Part shown: positions 17,709-26,530 of the stretch, piece after piece
Layout of the letters: each line of letters begins with the position of its first letter
How positions within the stretch are numbered: position 1 is the stretch's first letter
NCBI RefSeq assembly: GCF_900573885.1
Contig: NZ_UPSE01000533.1
Location: forward strand, 62,001-126,000
Direction of reading: 5' to 3'
Origin: Pseudomonas viridiflava
GTDB lineage: Bacteria > Pseudomonadota > Gammaproteobacteria > Pseudomonadales > Pseudomonadaceae
DNA: 64,000 nt
The notes under the pieces: generated by a model
The model's input: the letters and a program-made list of their open reading frames with translations, nothing else
What the model was told of the DNA's origin: nothing
The model's database searches: none
Translations under genes and position numbers: made by a program

Positions 17709-18602
17709 ATGAACCACCGCTCCGCCCTCACCGCCCTGCACTGCGGCGCACTGATGTTTGGCTTCACTGGCGTGCTGGGCAAACTGGCGACCACCACGCC
17801 AGGCATGATCGTGTTCGGTCGCGCGCTGTTTGCGGTGCTGGCCTTGGCGGTGTTCGCGGCGCTGATTGCACGCATTCCGTGGCAGCGTTTGCGCGCCAGT
17901 GACTGGGCGCGGCTGACGCTGGGCGGCGTGTTGCTGGCCGGGCATTGGGTGAGCTTTTTTATCTCGGTGAAGGTGGCCGGCGTCGCCATCGCCACCCTGG
18001 GTTTCACCAGCTTTCCGGCGCTGACGGTAATTCTCGAAGGGCTGATTTTCCGCGAGCGCATTCGCCGCAACGAGATTGTGCTGGTGTGCCTGGTCAGCAT
18101 CGGTCTGGTGCTGGTCACGCCGGAGTTCAACCTGGCCAGCGGCGCCACTACCGGCCTGTTGTGGGGCGTGCTGTCGGGCCTGCTGTTCGCCCTGCTGTCG
18201 CTGGTCAACCGCGCCGGCTCCGGCAAGGTCGGGCCGGTGCAGTCGGCGCTGTGTCAGAACCTGGTGGTTGCGCTGTGCCTGTTGCCGTTTGCCGCACCCG
18301 AGCTGGCGAGCGTGTCGGCCATGAACTGGCTGTGGATTGCCCTGCTTGGCGTGTTTTGCACGGGCGTGGCCCATAGCCTGTTCGTGGCGAGTCTGGACGT
18401 ACTCAAAGCACGCACCGCCGCCGTGGTGTTTGCCTTGGAGCCGGTGTACGGCATTACCTTCGCCTGGCTGATCTTCTCCGAAACACCGACCCTGCGCATG
18501 ATTGGCGGCGGCGCATTGATCATCTTTGCGATTTTCCTCTCCGCGCGCATGGGCGACGGCAAGCCGGTGGAACCGGTAGACGCGCAAACAGCTCGGCCCT
18601 AG
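17709..18602 (+). CDS. EamA/DMT-family transporter
   Basis: 297 residues with about ten predicted transmembrane helices arranged as two EamA repeats (for example LCGALMFGFTGVLGKLATTT in the first, and VFALEPVYGITFAWLIFSE in the second). The drug/metabolite transporter superfamily exports or imports small metabolites, and substrates cannot be read from sequence. AAGGA precedes the ATG. The gene ends four bases from the stop of the convergent SelW-like gene. Confidence 0.87.
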   Translation: MNHRSALTALHCGALMFGFTGVLGKLATTTPGMIVFGRALFAVLALAVFAALIARIPWQRLRASDWARLTLGGVLLAGHWVSFFISVKVAGVAIATLGFTSFPALTVILEGLIFRERIRRNEIVLVCLVSIGLVLVTPEFNLASGATTGLLWGVLSGLLFALLSLVNRAGSGKVGPVQSALCQNLVVALCLLPFAAPELASVSAMNWLWIALLGVFCTGVAHSLFVASLDVLKARTAAVVFALEPVYGITFAWLIFSETPTLRMIGGGALIIFAIFLSARMGDGKPVEPVDAQTARP

Positions 18603-18605
18603 CCA

Positions 18606-18902
18606 TTACTCCGCCAGTGAGGCGACCCGGTCGTTATGGCCGAGGTCGCGCTCGGGGTCGATCACATCGCGCACCCGCTGTTTGAGCACCTTGGCTTCCG
18701 GGAAGCCGCCATCGGCCTTGCGCTCCCAGATCTGAACGTCGCCGCAGGTAATGCGAAACACGCCGCCGGTGCCCGGCTCCAGGCTGACCTTGGCCAGGTC
18801 CTGGCCAAAGGTGGACAACAACTCCTGCGCCAGCCACGCGGCGCGCAGCAACCACTGGCATTGCGTGCAATAGGTGATGGTGACTTCTGCTTTGGCCGTC
18901 AT
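18606..18902 (-). CDS. SelT/SelW/SelH family thioredoxin-fold protein
   Basis: 98 residues from the ATG at 18902. ITYCTQCQWLLRAAWLAQEL carries the redox CxxC of the Rdx (SelW) family near the N-terminus, here with both cysteines and no selenocysteine. GGVFRITCGDVQIWERKADGGFPEAK is the family signature in the C-terminal half. These small cytoplasmic proteins are thought to act in thiol redox reactions; targets in bacteria are not defined. It is convergent with the EamA gene. Confidence 0.9.
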   Translation of the reverse strand: MTAKAEVTITYCTQCQWLLRAAWLAQELLSTFGQDLAKVSLEPGTGGVFRITCGDVQIWERKADGGFPEAKVLKQRVRDVIDPERDLGHNDRVASLAE

Positions 18903-18947
18903 GGCAATACTCCAAACCTGTTTCAGGATTAGACGTTTAAAAACACA

Positions 18948-19033
18948 CGTAGGTTGGGTTGAGCCGCAGGCGAAGCCCAACGTAATTGCGCGTCGCCAAT
19001 GTTGGGCTTCGCCTGCGCAAACCCAACCTACAA
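18948..19033. repeat. Long inverted repeat of the GTAGGTTGGG type
   Basis: TAGGTTGGGTTGAGCCGCAG with GCGAAGCCCAACG is mirrored by TTGGGCTTCGCCTGCGCAAA and CCCAACCTA. The arms are about 30 bases each. The same motif appears near 413-425. It lies upstream of the SelW-like gene. Confidence 0.75.
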
Positions 19034-19048
19034 GAGCAACGGAAAGCA

Positions 19049-19080
19049 AAAAGCCCGCGAGCCTTCACTCGCGGGCTTTC
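19049..19080 (-). terminator. Terminator of fimV
   Basis: On the minus strand AAAGCCCGCGAG pairs with CTCGCGGGCTTT over a six-base loop, and the T-run follows toward 19049. It lies 15 bases past the fimV stop codon. Confidence 0.9.
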
Positions 19081-19094
19081 TCATTCGGCGCCAG

Positions 19095-21263
19095 TTAAGC
19101 GATTTTCGCCAACAGCCGGGACGCCTCGCGCTTCTGCTCTTCGTCGCCCTCGTTGATCAGCTCATTGAGGATGTCGCAGGCGCTTTCCAGATGACCTTGC
19201 TCGATATACGCCAGGGCCTGATTGAACTTGCTCAGGTTGCCTTCGCGCGAGTCGAGATGGTCAAGATCGCCCAGCGTGTCATCTTCTTCAACCAGCGGCT
19301 GGCTGAGGTATTCACCGTCGTCCAGGCTCTTGCCGAACCAGCCCTCGTCGTGGGTTTCTTCAACCACCATCGACGATTCCGTGAACGGGCTGCTCAAGTC
19401 GATTCTATCCAGCTCCGGCGCCGGATCGTTGCTCGCTTTCTGCGCGGCCTCGGCTTTGCTGCGGGCATTGGCCGAGAACGGGCTGATGAGGTCCCAGTCG
19501 GGGTCGAGAGAAAAATCGTCCAGGTTGAACTGGTCCTCCTCGGCCGCCGGCTGGCTCGCCAATGGCGGCGACTCGTCCAGGTCCAGCACCGCATCGTCGA
19601 ACACATCGGCGGCCGGTTCTTCGGCCAACGGACGCTCGAACATTTCCGGGTGGCGTGCTTTGAGCTGAGCAATGGGCGCATCCGGATAACCGGCATCCAG
19701 CAGAATTTCTTCCTCACGCTGGAAGCCACGCGCATCGCCCAGTTGCGCCAGCACTTCGAGCAGGCGGAAACGGATATCGCTGCGCTGCGGCTCGGCATCC
19801 AGAGCGCGGCGCAGGCTGCCAGCGGCCTCGCTGAAACGGCCATAGGCGATGTAAATATTGGCACCTTCCAGGGTGTCGGTCGGGCTGGCCGGGCGTGACT
19901 CGGCAGCGGCAACCGGGGCGCGCGGCTTCACGGCTACCGGCGCGGTTACAACCGGTGTGGCGTCGTAATCGTCCAGGTCGAAGTCGTCATCGTCCTCGGC
20001 CGCAGCGCTTGCCGGAGTCACCACGATAACCGGCTGCGGCTCGGGCTCCTGACGGTTGCGGCGCCAGAACAACAGGCCGATCAGGCCGAGCAGCAACAAG
20101 CCCAGCAGGCCCCAGATGGCGCTGAACCAGTTGCCGGTTTCGGCGGCCGGCTGCGCAGTGGCGGGAACGCTTGCCGGCGATGGATTCGCCGCGTCGCTGC
20201 CGGTAGCCGGTGCACCTGGCGGCTGGGCACTGAGTTGTGCCTTGAGCTCGGCGAGCTGTTTGTCTTTGGCGGCGGACTGTTCCATCAACTGCTGCACTTG
20301 CAGCGTCAGTTCCGCCAGGCTCTGTTGCAGCTTGGTGTTCTCGTCGGCGCGCTGGGCCAGCTCGTTGTCGAGGCGGCGCTGCATCTGCACGATCATCTCG
20401 GCCTGCGGGTCCAGCGGCGCCGTCGGTAACGGCAGCGGCTCGTCATCAGGCGATACCACGCTAAGGGTCGGCGGCGGCTCGACATCGCTGGCCGCACCGG
20501 CAGCGGCGCGAGTGCTCGCCGCAGTGGCCGTAGCAGGCGGCGTGGCGGAAGCCGGCGCTGCGTCGGGCAGTAACAGGCTGTCGCCCACGCTCAGACGGCT
20601 GGTGTCGTTGTCGGGAAATATCTGCGGGTTCAGCGCATGAATGTCGTCCATCAACTGCTGCTGCGAAGCCTTGCTGCCCTGGGCGCGCAGGCGGGCGGCG
20701 ATGGTCCACAGGTTGTCACCACCGGCCACCACATAGCGTTTGCCCAGGGTCGCGGGCGGCGGCGCGGCTTTCGCTTTCGCAGCAGCCGGCGCGGCGGCGT
20801 TGCGGGCGCCGGGCTTGCTCGCGGCAGCAGCGGCTGGCGTGGCGGCTACGGCGTTATAGGCGGAGGAGTTAGGCGGATCGAGCAGCAAGGTGTATTCGCG
20901 GTAGAGCTGGCCATTGGGCCGCGCCAGCTCAACGATAAAATTCAGATAGGGCTCGCGAACCGGTTTGCTCGACACCACGCGAATAACGCTTTTGCCGCCG
21001 CGCAGCAGCGGCGTGAAGCGCAGGTCGTTAAGAAAGTAGATGCGGTCGACACCCGAGCGGGCGAACACGGCATCGGAGGCCAGGCGCACCTTCATGTCAG
21101 AGGCGCTGAGATCGCCCACTTCGAGCAGTTCGATATCGGCTTCAAGGGGCTGGTTGAGCGCTGAATGCAACGTGACATCGCCCAGCCCCAAGGCCGACGC
21201 CAATCCTGAATACAAAACCGAGCCGGAGGCCAAGCCTAGTAATAAATGTCGAACCTGCACCAT
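19095..21263 (-). CDS. fimV: FimV/HubP-type polar landmark protein
   Basis: 722 residues with GGGAGG before the ATG. In order: signal or N-terminal export region ending near SALGLGDVTLHSALNQPLEA, a conserved FimV N-terminal domain, a LysM peptidoglycan-binding domain (about 175-233, VVAGGDNLWTIA), a Gln/Glu-rich coiled coil (about 285-345), one membrane helix (about 380-402), an acidic cytoplasmic region with a TPR-like unit (ANIYIAYGRFSEAAGSLRRA), and the FimV C-terminal domain (FNQALAYIEQGHLESACDIL). FimV organises type IV pili and polar proteins. It is not next to truA or asd as in P. aeruginosa and is shorter than the 919-residue protein there. Confidence 0.88.
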   Translation of the reverse strand: MVQVRHLLLGLASGSVLYSGLASALGLGDVTLHSALNQPLEADIELLEVGDLSASDMKVRLASDAVFARSGVDRIYFLNDLRFTPLLRGGKSVIRVVSSKPVREPYLNFIVELARPNGQLYREYTLLLDPPNSSAYNAVAATPAAAAASKPGARNAAAPAAAKAKAAPPPATLGKRYVVAGGDNLWTIAARLRAQGSKASQQQLMDDIHALNPQIFPDNDTSRLSVGDSLLLPDAAPASATPPATATAASTRAAAGAASDVEPPPTLSVVSPDDEPLPLPTAPLDPQAEMIVQMQRRLDNELAQRADENTKLQQSLAELTLQVQQLMEQSAAKDKQLAELKAQLSAQPPGAPATGSDAANPSPASVPATAQPAAETGNWFSAIWGLLGLLLLGLIGLLFWRRNRQEPEPQPVIVVTPASAAAEDDDDFDLDDYDATPVVTAPVAVKPRAPVAAAESRPASPTDTLEGANIYIAYGRFSEAAGSLRRALDAEPQRSDIRFRLLEVLAQLGDARGFQREEEILLDAGYPDAPIAQLKARHPEMFERPLAEEPAADVFDDAVLDLDESPPLASQPAAEEDQFNLDDFSLDPDWDLISPFSANARSKAEAAQKASNDPAPELDRIDLSSPFTESSMVVEETHDEGWFGKSLDDGEYLSQPLVEEDDTLGDLDHLDSREGNLSKFNQALAYIEQGHLESACDILNELINEGDEEQKREASRLLAKIA

Positions 21264-21595
21264 CGACGCCTCCCGGAAAGTACTGCTCCATGTTCACACC
21301 ACCGCGCAGTATCCGCGCACTTTCAACTGTGTGGTGCTAGCAAAAGGTTTAGCAAAAGACTGAATAACGGGAGACATCCATGTAAGCCCTAGCCTAAGAG
21401 TATGGTCACGATTCCCAAATTTGTGACGCAGTTATCCGGCATTTGGCCATGATACGCAAAAGCATAGAAAAACAGTCAAACAAATGGCAAAGAAAAGATG
21501 CACTTAGCGACGTGAGACGCCAGTGTCAAAAACTATGCGGGGTGTCTGCAGAATATAAGGGAGGCACGAATGGCCTCCCGGATAGTCGACAACAA
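21264..21595. other. Intergenic region between fimV and the SlyA-like gene
   Basis: About 330 bases of lower GC content with no supported gene. It should hold the fimV promoter (reading left) and contains the terminator of the SlyA-like gene at its right end. Several short open frames here have no ribosome binding site. Confidence 0.6.
21553..21579 (-). terminator. Terminator of the SlyA-like gene
   Basis: GGGAGGC at 21559-21565 pairs with GCCTCCC at 21573-21579; on the minus strand the stem is followed by TTATATT. Confidence 0.75.
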
Positions 21596-22033
21596 TTAAC
21601 GCTTCTCGAGATTGCTGAGAATGCGTGCATGAACCAACTGACAGCGGCGCAATTCTTCCTCGTCGATGCCATCAAACAACTCTTTGCGCAGTTGCGTGGA
21701 TATCGCCTCAATCTGTTCGATAAGCGGCCGGGCGGAATCGTCCAGGCTGATCTTTTTCGCGCGACGGTCTTCTACTACGGCCTGACGCCGGACCAGGCCC
21801 TGGGTTTCCAGGCTGTCGAGCAGGCGGGCCAGGGTGGGCCCTTCCACGCCTACGCTTTGCGCCAGTTCGCGCTGGGTCGGCAATTCATCGCGAAACCGCG
21901 CCAGGTGCAAGAGCACCAGCCAGCGCGCTTGAGATAAACCCAGTCCCGCCAGACGACGGTCCAGTTCCGCGCGCCACGAGCGCGACAGCTGGGCCAGCTG
22001 CATACCAAAACGGTGTTGATCAGTGTGGGGCAT
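21596..22033 (-). CDS. SlyA/MarR-family regulator
   Basis: 145 residues from the ATG at 22033. The winged helix is seen as LSQARWLVLLHLARF, QRELAQSVGVEGPTLARLLD and LVRRQAVVEDRRAKKISLDD, a good fit to SlyA. Such dimeric regulators respond to small aromatic or phenolic ligands and oxidants, and often oppose H-NS-like silencing. It has its own terminator. The neighbouring DUF2804 gene is on the same strand upstream, about 115 bases away. The regulated genes are unknown. Confidence 0.85.
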   Translation of the reverse strand: MPHTDQHRFGMQLAQLSRSWRAELDRRLAGLGLSQARWLVLLHLARFRDELPTQRELAQSVGVEGPTLARLLDSLETQGLVRRQAVVEDRRAKKISLDDSARPLIEQIEAISTQLRKELFDGIDEEELRRCQLVHARILSNLEKR

Positions 22034-22149
22034 AAAAAACTCGTAATCACAGCTAAAGCTAATGATTAGCGAGCTAACCATAACCGCCGACAAAGTGGAA
22101 GAATTGAGTTGTAAGACTTAGTCGCATTTAGCCTGCGAAATTGTCGCAG

Positions 22150-23169
22150 CTACCATTTCACATACTGGTCTTCGACAAAGCCCCACACGCCGTCGATCAC
22201 CATCACTGGCCGCCCTTTCGGCCGAAGCTCACCGCGAAACTGGCCGAAAATCTGTTTGAAATTACTGGCGATAAATCCCAGATTGAGCCGTTCCTTGTGC
22301 AAGCCGCGGGCTTCGAAGTGAAGGTCAACCTGCCCGTCGAACGACTCGATACGCCAGGCGCTCATCGGGTTCTGGCGGTCGAAGGTAAAGCCCACGGTGT
22401 CTACTTTGATCAGCTCGCCATCGAGCCAGAAGCAGTTTTCAGTAAAGCTGGTTTCGTTTACCCCGCACGACAGATTCAACCCGACGCGCTGCGCTCCCGC
22501 CTGCCCCGACAGGCACGCCCAATTCCAAAAGGTTTCCGGGCGCATATAGCCCGCCGACCAATCGTGATGGGCGAATGCGTCGATGGTGCCCAGCTCGAAA
22601 TCGCCCAGGGCACTGTGCACGCTGCCCTCGCAGCGCACCCCGGCCACTTTCTGCGCGTATACCCAGCCGTTCGCCGCCGTCGGCGTGTTCAGGCACATCG
22701 GCTGAAAGGCCGACTCGGCTTCGTTGAAGCGAGCATCGATGCGCGTACAGTCGTCCAGCTCGACCCACAGGCGTTTTTCACTGCCCTGGTTCTCCAGGCG
22801 CAACAGGTTCTTGCCGCTGTGCAGCTCGCAGACGCCGTCGTTGGGGTGTTGGGAGAACTGGCTACCGATGCCCAGCGGCAGCTTGAACTGGCGCTCGATC
22901 ATGCGTCCGCTGGCTGGGTGGAACAGGTACACAAAGCCGATGCCGGCGAGGCTCAGATTGGCCAGCGCGCAGCCGCCAATCAGCTGCTCGCTGATCAGAC
23001 CGAAGTATTGGAATTGGTGAAAGCGCCGCCACTTGGCGAGGGCGCCAAGGCGGCGGCCCATGGGCGAACGGAAGTCGAAGTCGCGGTAGTTAACCTCACC
23101 GACCGCGCGGGGAAAAATGCCGTAGTGCGCTTGGCCGTTGGCCTGAATCAGACGGTCCATCGAATGCAT
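22150..23169 (-). CDS. DUF2804 family protein
   Basis: 339 residues. The sequence (MGRRLGALAKWRRFHQFQYF, DWSAGYMRPETFWNWACLSG, GVNETSFTENCFWLDG) matches DUF2804, soluble proteins built from lipocalin-like beta domains and distantly related to carotenoid-binding or hydroxyneurosporene synthase-type folds. No enzyme activity is established. GGGGAG lies only two bases from the first ATG and eleven from the ATG at 23160, so the true start may be the second. Confidence 0.8.
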   Translation of the reverse strand: MHSMDRLIQANGQAHYGIFPRAVGEVNYRDFDFRSPMGRRLGALAKWRRFHQFQYFGLISEQLIGGCALANLSLAGIGFVYLFHPASGRMIERQFKLPLGIGSQFSQHPNDGVCELHSGKNLLRLENQGSEKRLWVELDDCTRIDARFNEAESAFQPMCLNTPTAANGWVYAQKVAGVRCEGSVHSALGDFELGTIDAFAHHDWSAGYMRPETFWNWACLSGQAGAQRVGLNLSCGVNETSFTENCFWLDGELIKVDTVGFTFDRQNPMSAWRIESFDGQVDLHFEARGLHKERLNLGFIASNFKQIFGQFRGELRPKGRPVMVIDGVWGFVEDQYVKW

Positions 23170-23301
23170 TGCTCCCCGGAAATGTCCGAGGATGCTAGCA
23201 CCGGCCCGAAAGCCCTGGAGTCACCAAATGCGCCACGGCGGGCGACATAATCGGCCAGCCTGATTAGCAAGTAATCAGGCCAGTGAGCGCGTCGGCGGAA
23301 C

Positions 23302-23433
23302 TTAACGCCGGCGTCGTTGCGCAGCCATGCGGCGTTGCTGTTCTTCCGTCGGAATCGGGATAGGTTGCAAGCGGGTTGTGCCCAACAGAACGGACAGTTT
23401 CCAGGCCAAAGTACGCAGCCACATTTTCATCAT
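23302..23433 (-). CDS. Small basic protein, 43 residues
   Basis: A short gene starts ATGATG at 23433 with AGAGAGGAAC five bases upstream and ends TAA at 23302-23304. The product begins MMKMWLRTLAWKLSVLLG, a short amphipathic or membrane-binding helix, and ends QQRRMAAQRRRR, a strongly basic tail. There is no signal peptidase site. It lies between the DUF2804 gene and alkC. I do not recognise a family. Codon use and the good ribosome site favour a real gene. Confidence 0.6.
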   Translation of the reverse strand: MMKMWLRTLAWKLSVLLGTTRLQPIPIPTEEQQRRMAAQRRRR

Positions 23434-23799
23434 TTGTTCCTCTCTAAACAGCGAGTGGGCGGTTGTCTGTTAAATGCAGCCGTCTCCTCGGAACTCAAGC
23501 CTTAACGGTTACGTTGGCTTACCAGAACCTGTTTCAAAACTTATTCAAACTTCGGAATCTGCTTACGTTTATAGCAGTCTATCCCGATGAAAGTCCGTTC
23601 CGATTGATCCCTGGCAACGTCACGTTACTCTTTTGCGGTCCGCCACACTGGCCGGGCTACACGCTGAGAGTGGCACTAAGACTGGCACCGCGCCACTTTC
23701 AAAAGCGCGCCAAACAGCAAAAACCGGCGCTTTGCCGATATACGGTATGTCTTACGCAATCAGTAGACTTGCCCTACAGCCCTTCGCACCAGGACGCCC
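23434..23799. other. Intergenic region upstream of alkC
   Basis: About 365 bases of mixed composition. It must hold the alkC promoter and that of the small basic protein gene. A long open frame on the plus strand crosses it and alkC in another frame but has no start signals and no family resemblance. No Ada box could be assigned by eye. Confidence 0.55.
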
Positions 23800-24906
23800 A
23801 TGAGCAGCACGCAAACCAGCGCCCCCGCCCTCAAAGAAATTTTCAACCGCGACCGCCTGCGCCATATCGCCGAAGAAACCGCAGCGGTGTACCCGGCGTT
23901 TGCCCATACACGTTTCCTCGCGCTGGCCACTGCCGGCCTCGACGACTTGTCGGTCATGCAGCGTATGGCGCGGGTCAGCGAATGCCTGCACGCCACACTG
24001 CCCGCCGATTTCGCTACGGCGCTAGGCGTTCTCAAAGACCTGGCGCCGCGCCTGAACAGCGGTTTCGTGAGCATGTGTCTGCCGCATTACGTGGCCCTGT
24101 ATGGGCGCGAACATTTCGAGCTGTCGATGGAGGCGCTGAAATACTTCACCTGCTTCGGTTCCTCCGAATTCGCCATCCGCCACTTTCTGCTGCAAGACTT
24201 CGAGCGCAGCCTGGCGTTGATGAACGACTGGGCGTTCAGCGACAACGAACACGTGCGCCGCCTCGCCAGCGAAGGCAGCCGCCCTCGTCTGCCCTGGTCG
24301 TTTCGCCTGCCGCACATGCAGGCCGAACCGTGGCGCGCCTGGCCCATTCTGCAGGCGCTGAACGACGACCCCAGCCTGTATGTGCGCAAGTCGGTGGCCA
24401 ACCATTTGAACGACATCAGCAAGGACCACGCCGACACCTTGCTCGACCAGCTCGAAACCTGGCCGCTGCACCAGCCGCGCACCGCCTGGATCGTCCGGCA
24501 TGCCCTGCGCACGCTGATCAAGGCCGGCGACCGCCGCGCCCTGGCACTGCTCGGTGCTGGCGAACCGGCGCAGGTGACCATGACGGCGCTCGGCGTCACC
24601 CCTCACACCGTGCCGCTGGGCCACAGCATGACGCTGGCCTTCACGCTCACCTCCACCAGCGCGCATGCCCAGCGGCTGGTGGTGGATTACGCCATCGACT
24701 ACGTAAAGGCCTCCGGCAAAACCGCCAGCAAGGTGTTCAAGCTGAAGACCTTCGACTTGCCCGCTGGCGCGAGCGTGGTGCTGTCCCGTGCTCAGCAGAT
24801 GCGCGAGCTGACCACCCGCAAGCACTACTTCGGGCATCACGCCGTACACGTACTGGTAAACGGTGAGCGCCTGGGCAGCACGGGGTTCGATCTGGTGCCG
24901 GCTTAG
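23800..24906 (+). CDS. alkC: AlkC-type DNA alkylation repair glycosylase
   Basis: 368 residues. The main part is an array of helical HEAT-like repeats with LNDDPSLYVRKSVANHLNDI and TAWIVRHALRTLIKAGDRRA, typical of the AlkC/AlkD glycosylases that remove 3-methyladenine and related alkylated bases without flipping. From about residue 265 the protein continues as a beta-rich domain (VPLGHSMTLAFTLTSTSAHA), the Ig-like C-terminal domain found in longer AlkC forms. It is monocistronic and its stop codon overlaps that of convergent pxpC. Confidence 0.88.
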   Translation: MSSTQTSAPALKEIFNRDRLRHIAEETAAVYPAFAHTRFLALATAGLDDLSVMQRMARVSECLHATLPADFATALGVLKDLAPRLNSGFVSMCLPHYVALYGREHFELSMEALKYFTCFGSSEFAIRHFLLQDFERSLALMNDWAFSDNEHVRRLASEGSRPRLPWSFRLPHMQAEPWRAWPILQALNDDPSLYVRKSVANHLNDISKDHADTLLDQLETWPLHQPRTAWIVRHALRTLIKAGDRRALALLGAGEPAQVTMTALGVTPHTVPLGHSMTLAFTLTSTSAHAQRLVVDYAIDYVKASGKTASKVFKLKTFDLPAGASVVLSRAQQMRELTTRKHYFGHHAVHVLVNGERLGSTGFDLVPA

Positions 24907-25829
24907 GTCGCGTCGCGCCAGCGTTTCAACAGCTGCACGTAATCGCGCTCGGCGGCGTATTGCACCACTGGCTTGAAGCGCAGGCTGTCGCCCGGCTGCG
25001 CTTGCGCCAGACGCGCCAGCGCCAGCGGTGTCAGTGCGCCGACACGGGGATAACCACCGATGGTTTGCCGATCGTTGAGCAGCACGATCGGCTGGCCGTC
25101 TGGGGGCACCTGAATGGCACCGAGCGGAATGCCTTCAGAGATCAAAGGCTCGCCGGTGTAATGCAACGCCGGGCCCAGCAAACGCATGCCCATGCGGTCG
25201 GCGCGGGTGTCGAGCTGCCAGTGCGAGTTGAACAGGTCGAACAGCGCCTGCCCGCTGAAATCGCCCGCTTGCGCGCCGAGTATCAGCTCCAGCGGTTGCT
25301 GCAGGCTCAGCGCGGGAATGTCTCGTTCAGGCACCTGCCGCGCCGCGACGGGTGAGCCGCGCCAGCTCAAGGTGTCGCCACTGAGCAGCGCCTGACCATC
25401 ACCGTGCAAACCACCGAATCCCTCGCGGCTCACCGTGCTGACACTGCCCAGCGTCGGCAGGCAATCAAAGCCGCCCGGCGCCGCCAGATACGCGCGTATG
25501 CCCTGCTTCGGGGTATCGAATTGCAAACGTTGACCGGCGCGCACGGCGAAGCTTCGCCAGGGGTGTAGCGGCTCGCCATCCAGCCTGGCACCGAGGTTGG
25601 CACCGGTCACGGCGAGGCAACTGTCGTGCTCGATAAGCACGGCAAATCCACCCAGGGTGATTTCCACCACCGTGGCGTTGAGGTCGTTGCCCAGCAGCCA
25701 GTTGGCCCAGCCCATCGACAGCCAGTCCGCCGCCCCGCCCTGTGTTACGCCCAGATGGCAGACGCCGAAGCGGCCGCCGTCCTGGAGCTGCACCAGCGGC
25801 GTGCTCCGCTCTACCCGCAAGCGGTTCAT
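24903..25829 (-). CDS. pxpC: 5-oxoprolinase subunit PxpC
   Basis: 308 residues of the biotin-dependent carboxyltransferase-like domain (KipA/AHS2) type: LQDGGRFGVCHLGVTQGGAA at the start, EITLGGFAVLI, and GYPRVGALTPLALARLAQAQ near the end. With PxpA and PxpB it forms the prokaryotic ATP-dependent 5-oxoprolinase, which opens 5-oxoproline to glutamate. Its start overlaps the pxpB stop (ATGA). The TAA and the alkC TAG overlap on opposite strands. Confidence 0.93.
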   Translation of the reverse strand: MNRLRVERSTPLVQLQDGGRFGVCHLGVTQGGAADWLSMGWANWLLGNDLNATVVEITLGGFAVLIEHDSCLAVTGANLGARLDGEPLHPWRSFAVRAGQRLQFDTPKQGIRAYLAAPGGFDCLPTLGSVSTVSREGFGGLHGDGQALLSGDTLSWRGSPVAARQVPERDIPALSLQQPLELILGAQAGDFSGQALFDLFNSHWQLDTRADRMGMRLLGPALHYTGEPLISEGIPLGAIQVPPDGQPIVLLNDRQTIGGYPRVGALTPLALARLAQAQPGDSLRFKPVVQYAAERDYVQLLKRWRDAT

Positions 25830-26530
25830 GGGAAGGCCTCCAGCGCTGTGTCGTCCCCGCCCAGGCGCACGAACTCGGCGTGATCAATCGGCACAAAGCG
25901 CACCCGATCACCCGGCTGCAACAGGCTGTAGCCGTCCAAGGCGCGATCAAACAACGCCACCGGCGTACGACCCAGCACATTCCAGCCGCCGGGCGACACC
26001 TGCGGATACGTCGCCGTCTGCCGCTCCGCCAGCGCAACGCTGCCACGGGGAACCCGTTGGCGCGGGGTGACGAGACGGGGCGCCGTCAGTTGCGGATCGA
26101 CCAGGCCCATATAGGCGAAACCGGGTGCAAAGCCGAGGGCGAACACGCGGTAGTCGTGGTTGCTGTGCAAGGCAATCACCTGGCTGACCGACAAGCCGCT
26201 GCGCCGCGCCAGAAGCGCCAACTCCGGGCCCACCTGCGGGTCGTACCACACCGGCAGCGCATGGCTGCGCCCGCTTTTTTCGTCAGCCGGTTGCAGGTCG
26301 CGCAGGGCTTCGGTGATCAGCGTGCGCGCCTGAGCCGAGTCGATACGCAGCAGGTCGTACTGCAGCATTACCGTGGTGTAAGACGGCACCAGCTCGACCA
26401 ACGCATCGGCAAACAGCGCGCGCAACCGCTCGGTGGCGGCGAGCAGCCAAGGCATATGGGCTTCGTCGATGTGGTCGAACAGCCGCAGCATCAGGCAATC
26501 CACGGCCACCACTTCAACCCGCACCTTCAC
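25826..26530 (-). CDS. pxpB: 5-oxoprolinase subunit PxpB
   Basis: 234 residues of the KipI/AHS1 type ([14 protein letters not shown] near 60-75, [30 protein letters not shown]). It is one of the two subunits thought to bind and phosphorylate 5-oxoproline together with PxpC. It starts at a GTG that overlaps the pxpA stop (GTGA), so all three subunits are translationally coupled. Confidence 0.93.
   Translation of the reverse strand: MKVRVEVVAVDCLMLRLFDHIDEAHMPWLLAATERLRALFADALVELVPSYTTVMLQYDLLRIDSAQARTLITEALRDLQPADEKSGRSHALPVWYDPQVGPELALLARRSGLSVSQVIALHSNHDYRVFALGFAPGFAYMGLVDPQLTAPRLVTPRQRVPRGSVALAERQTATYPQVSPGGWNVLGRTPVALFDRALDGYSLLQPGDRVRFVPIDHAEFVRLGGDDTALEAFP

Noticed and set aside
22141-23250. 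Plus-strand open frame over the DUF2804 gene
   Set aside because: Antisense shadow of a gene with clear family sequence; no start signals.
23463-24866. Plus-strand open frame over alkC in another frame
   Set aside because: alkC in the correct frame has family motifs and a ribosome site; this frame is rich in Arg, Pro and His typical of off-frame translation.
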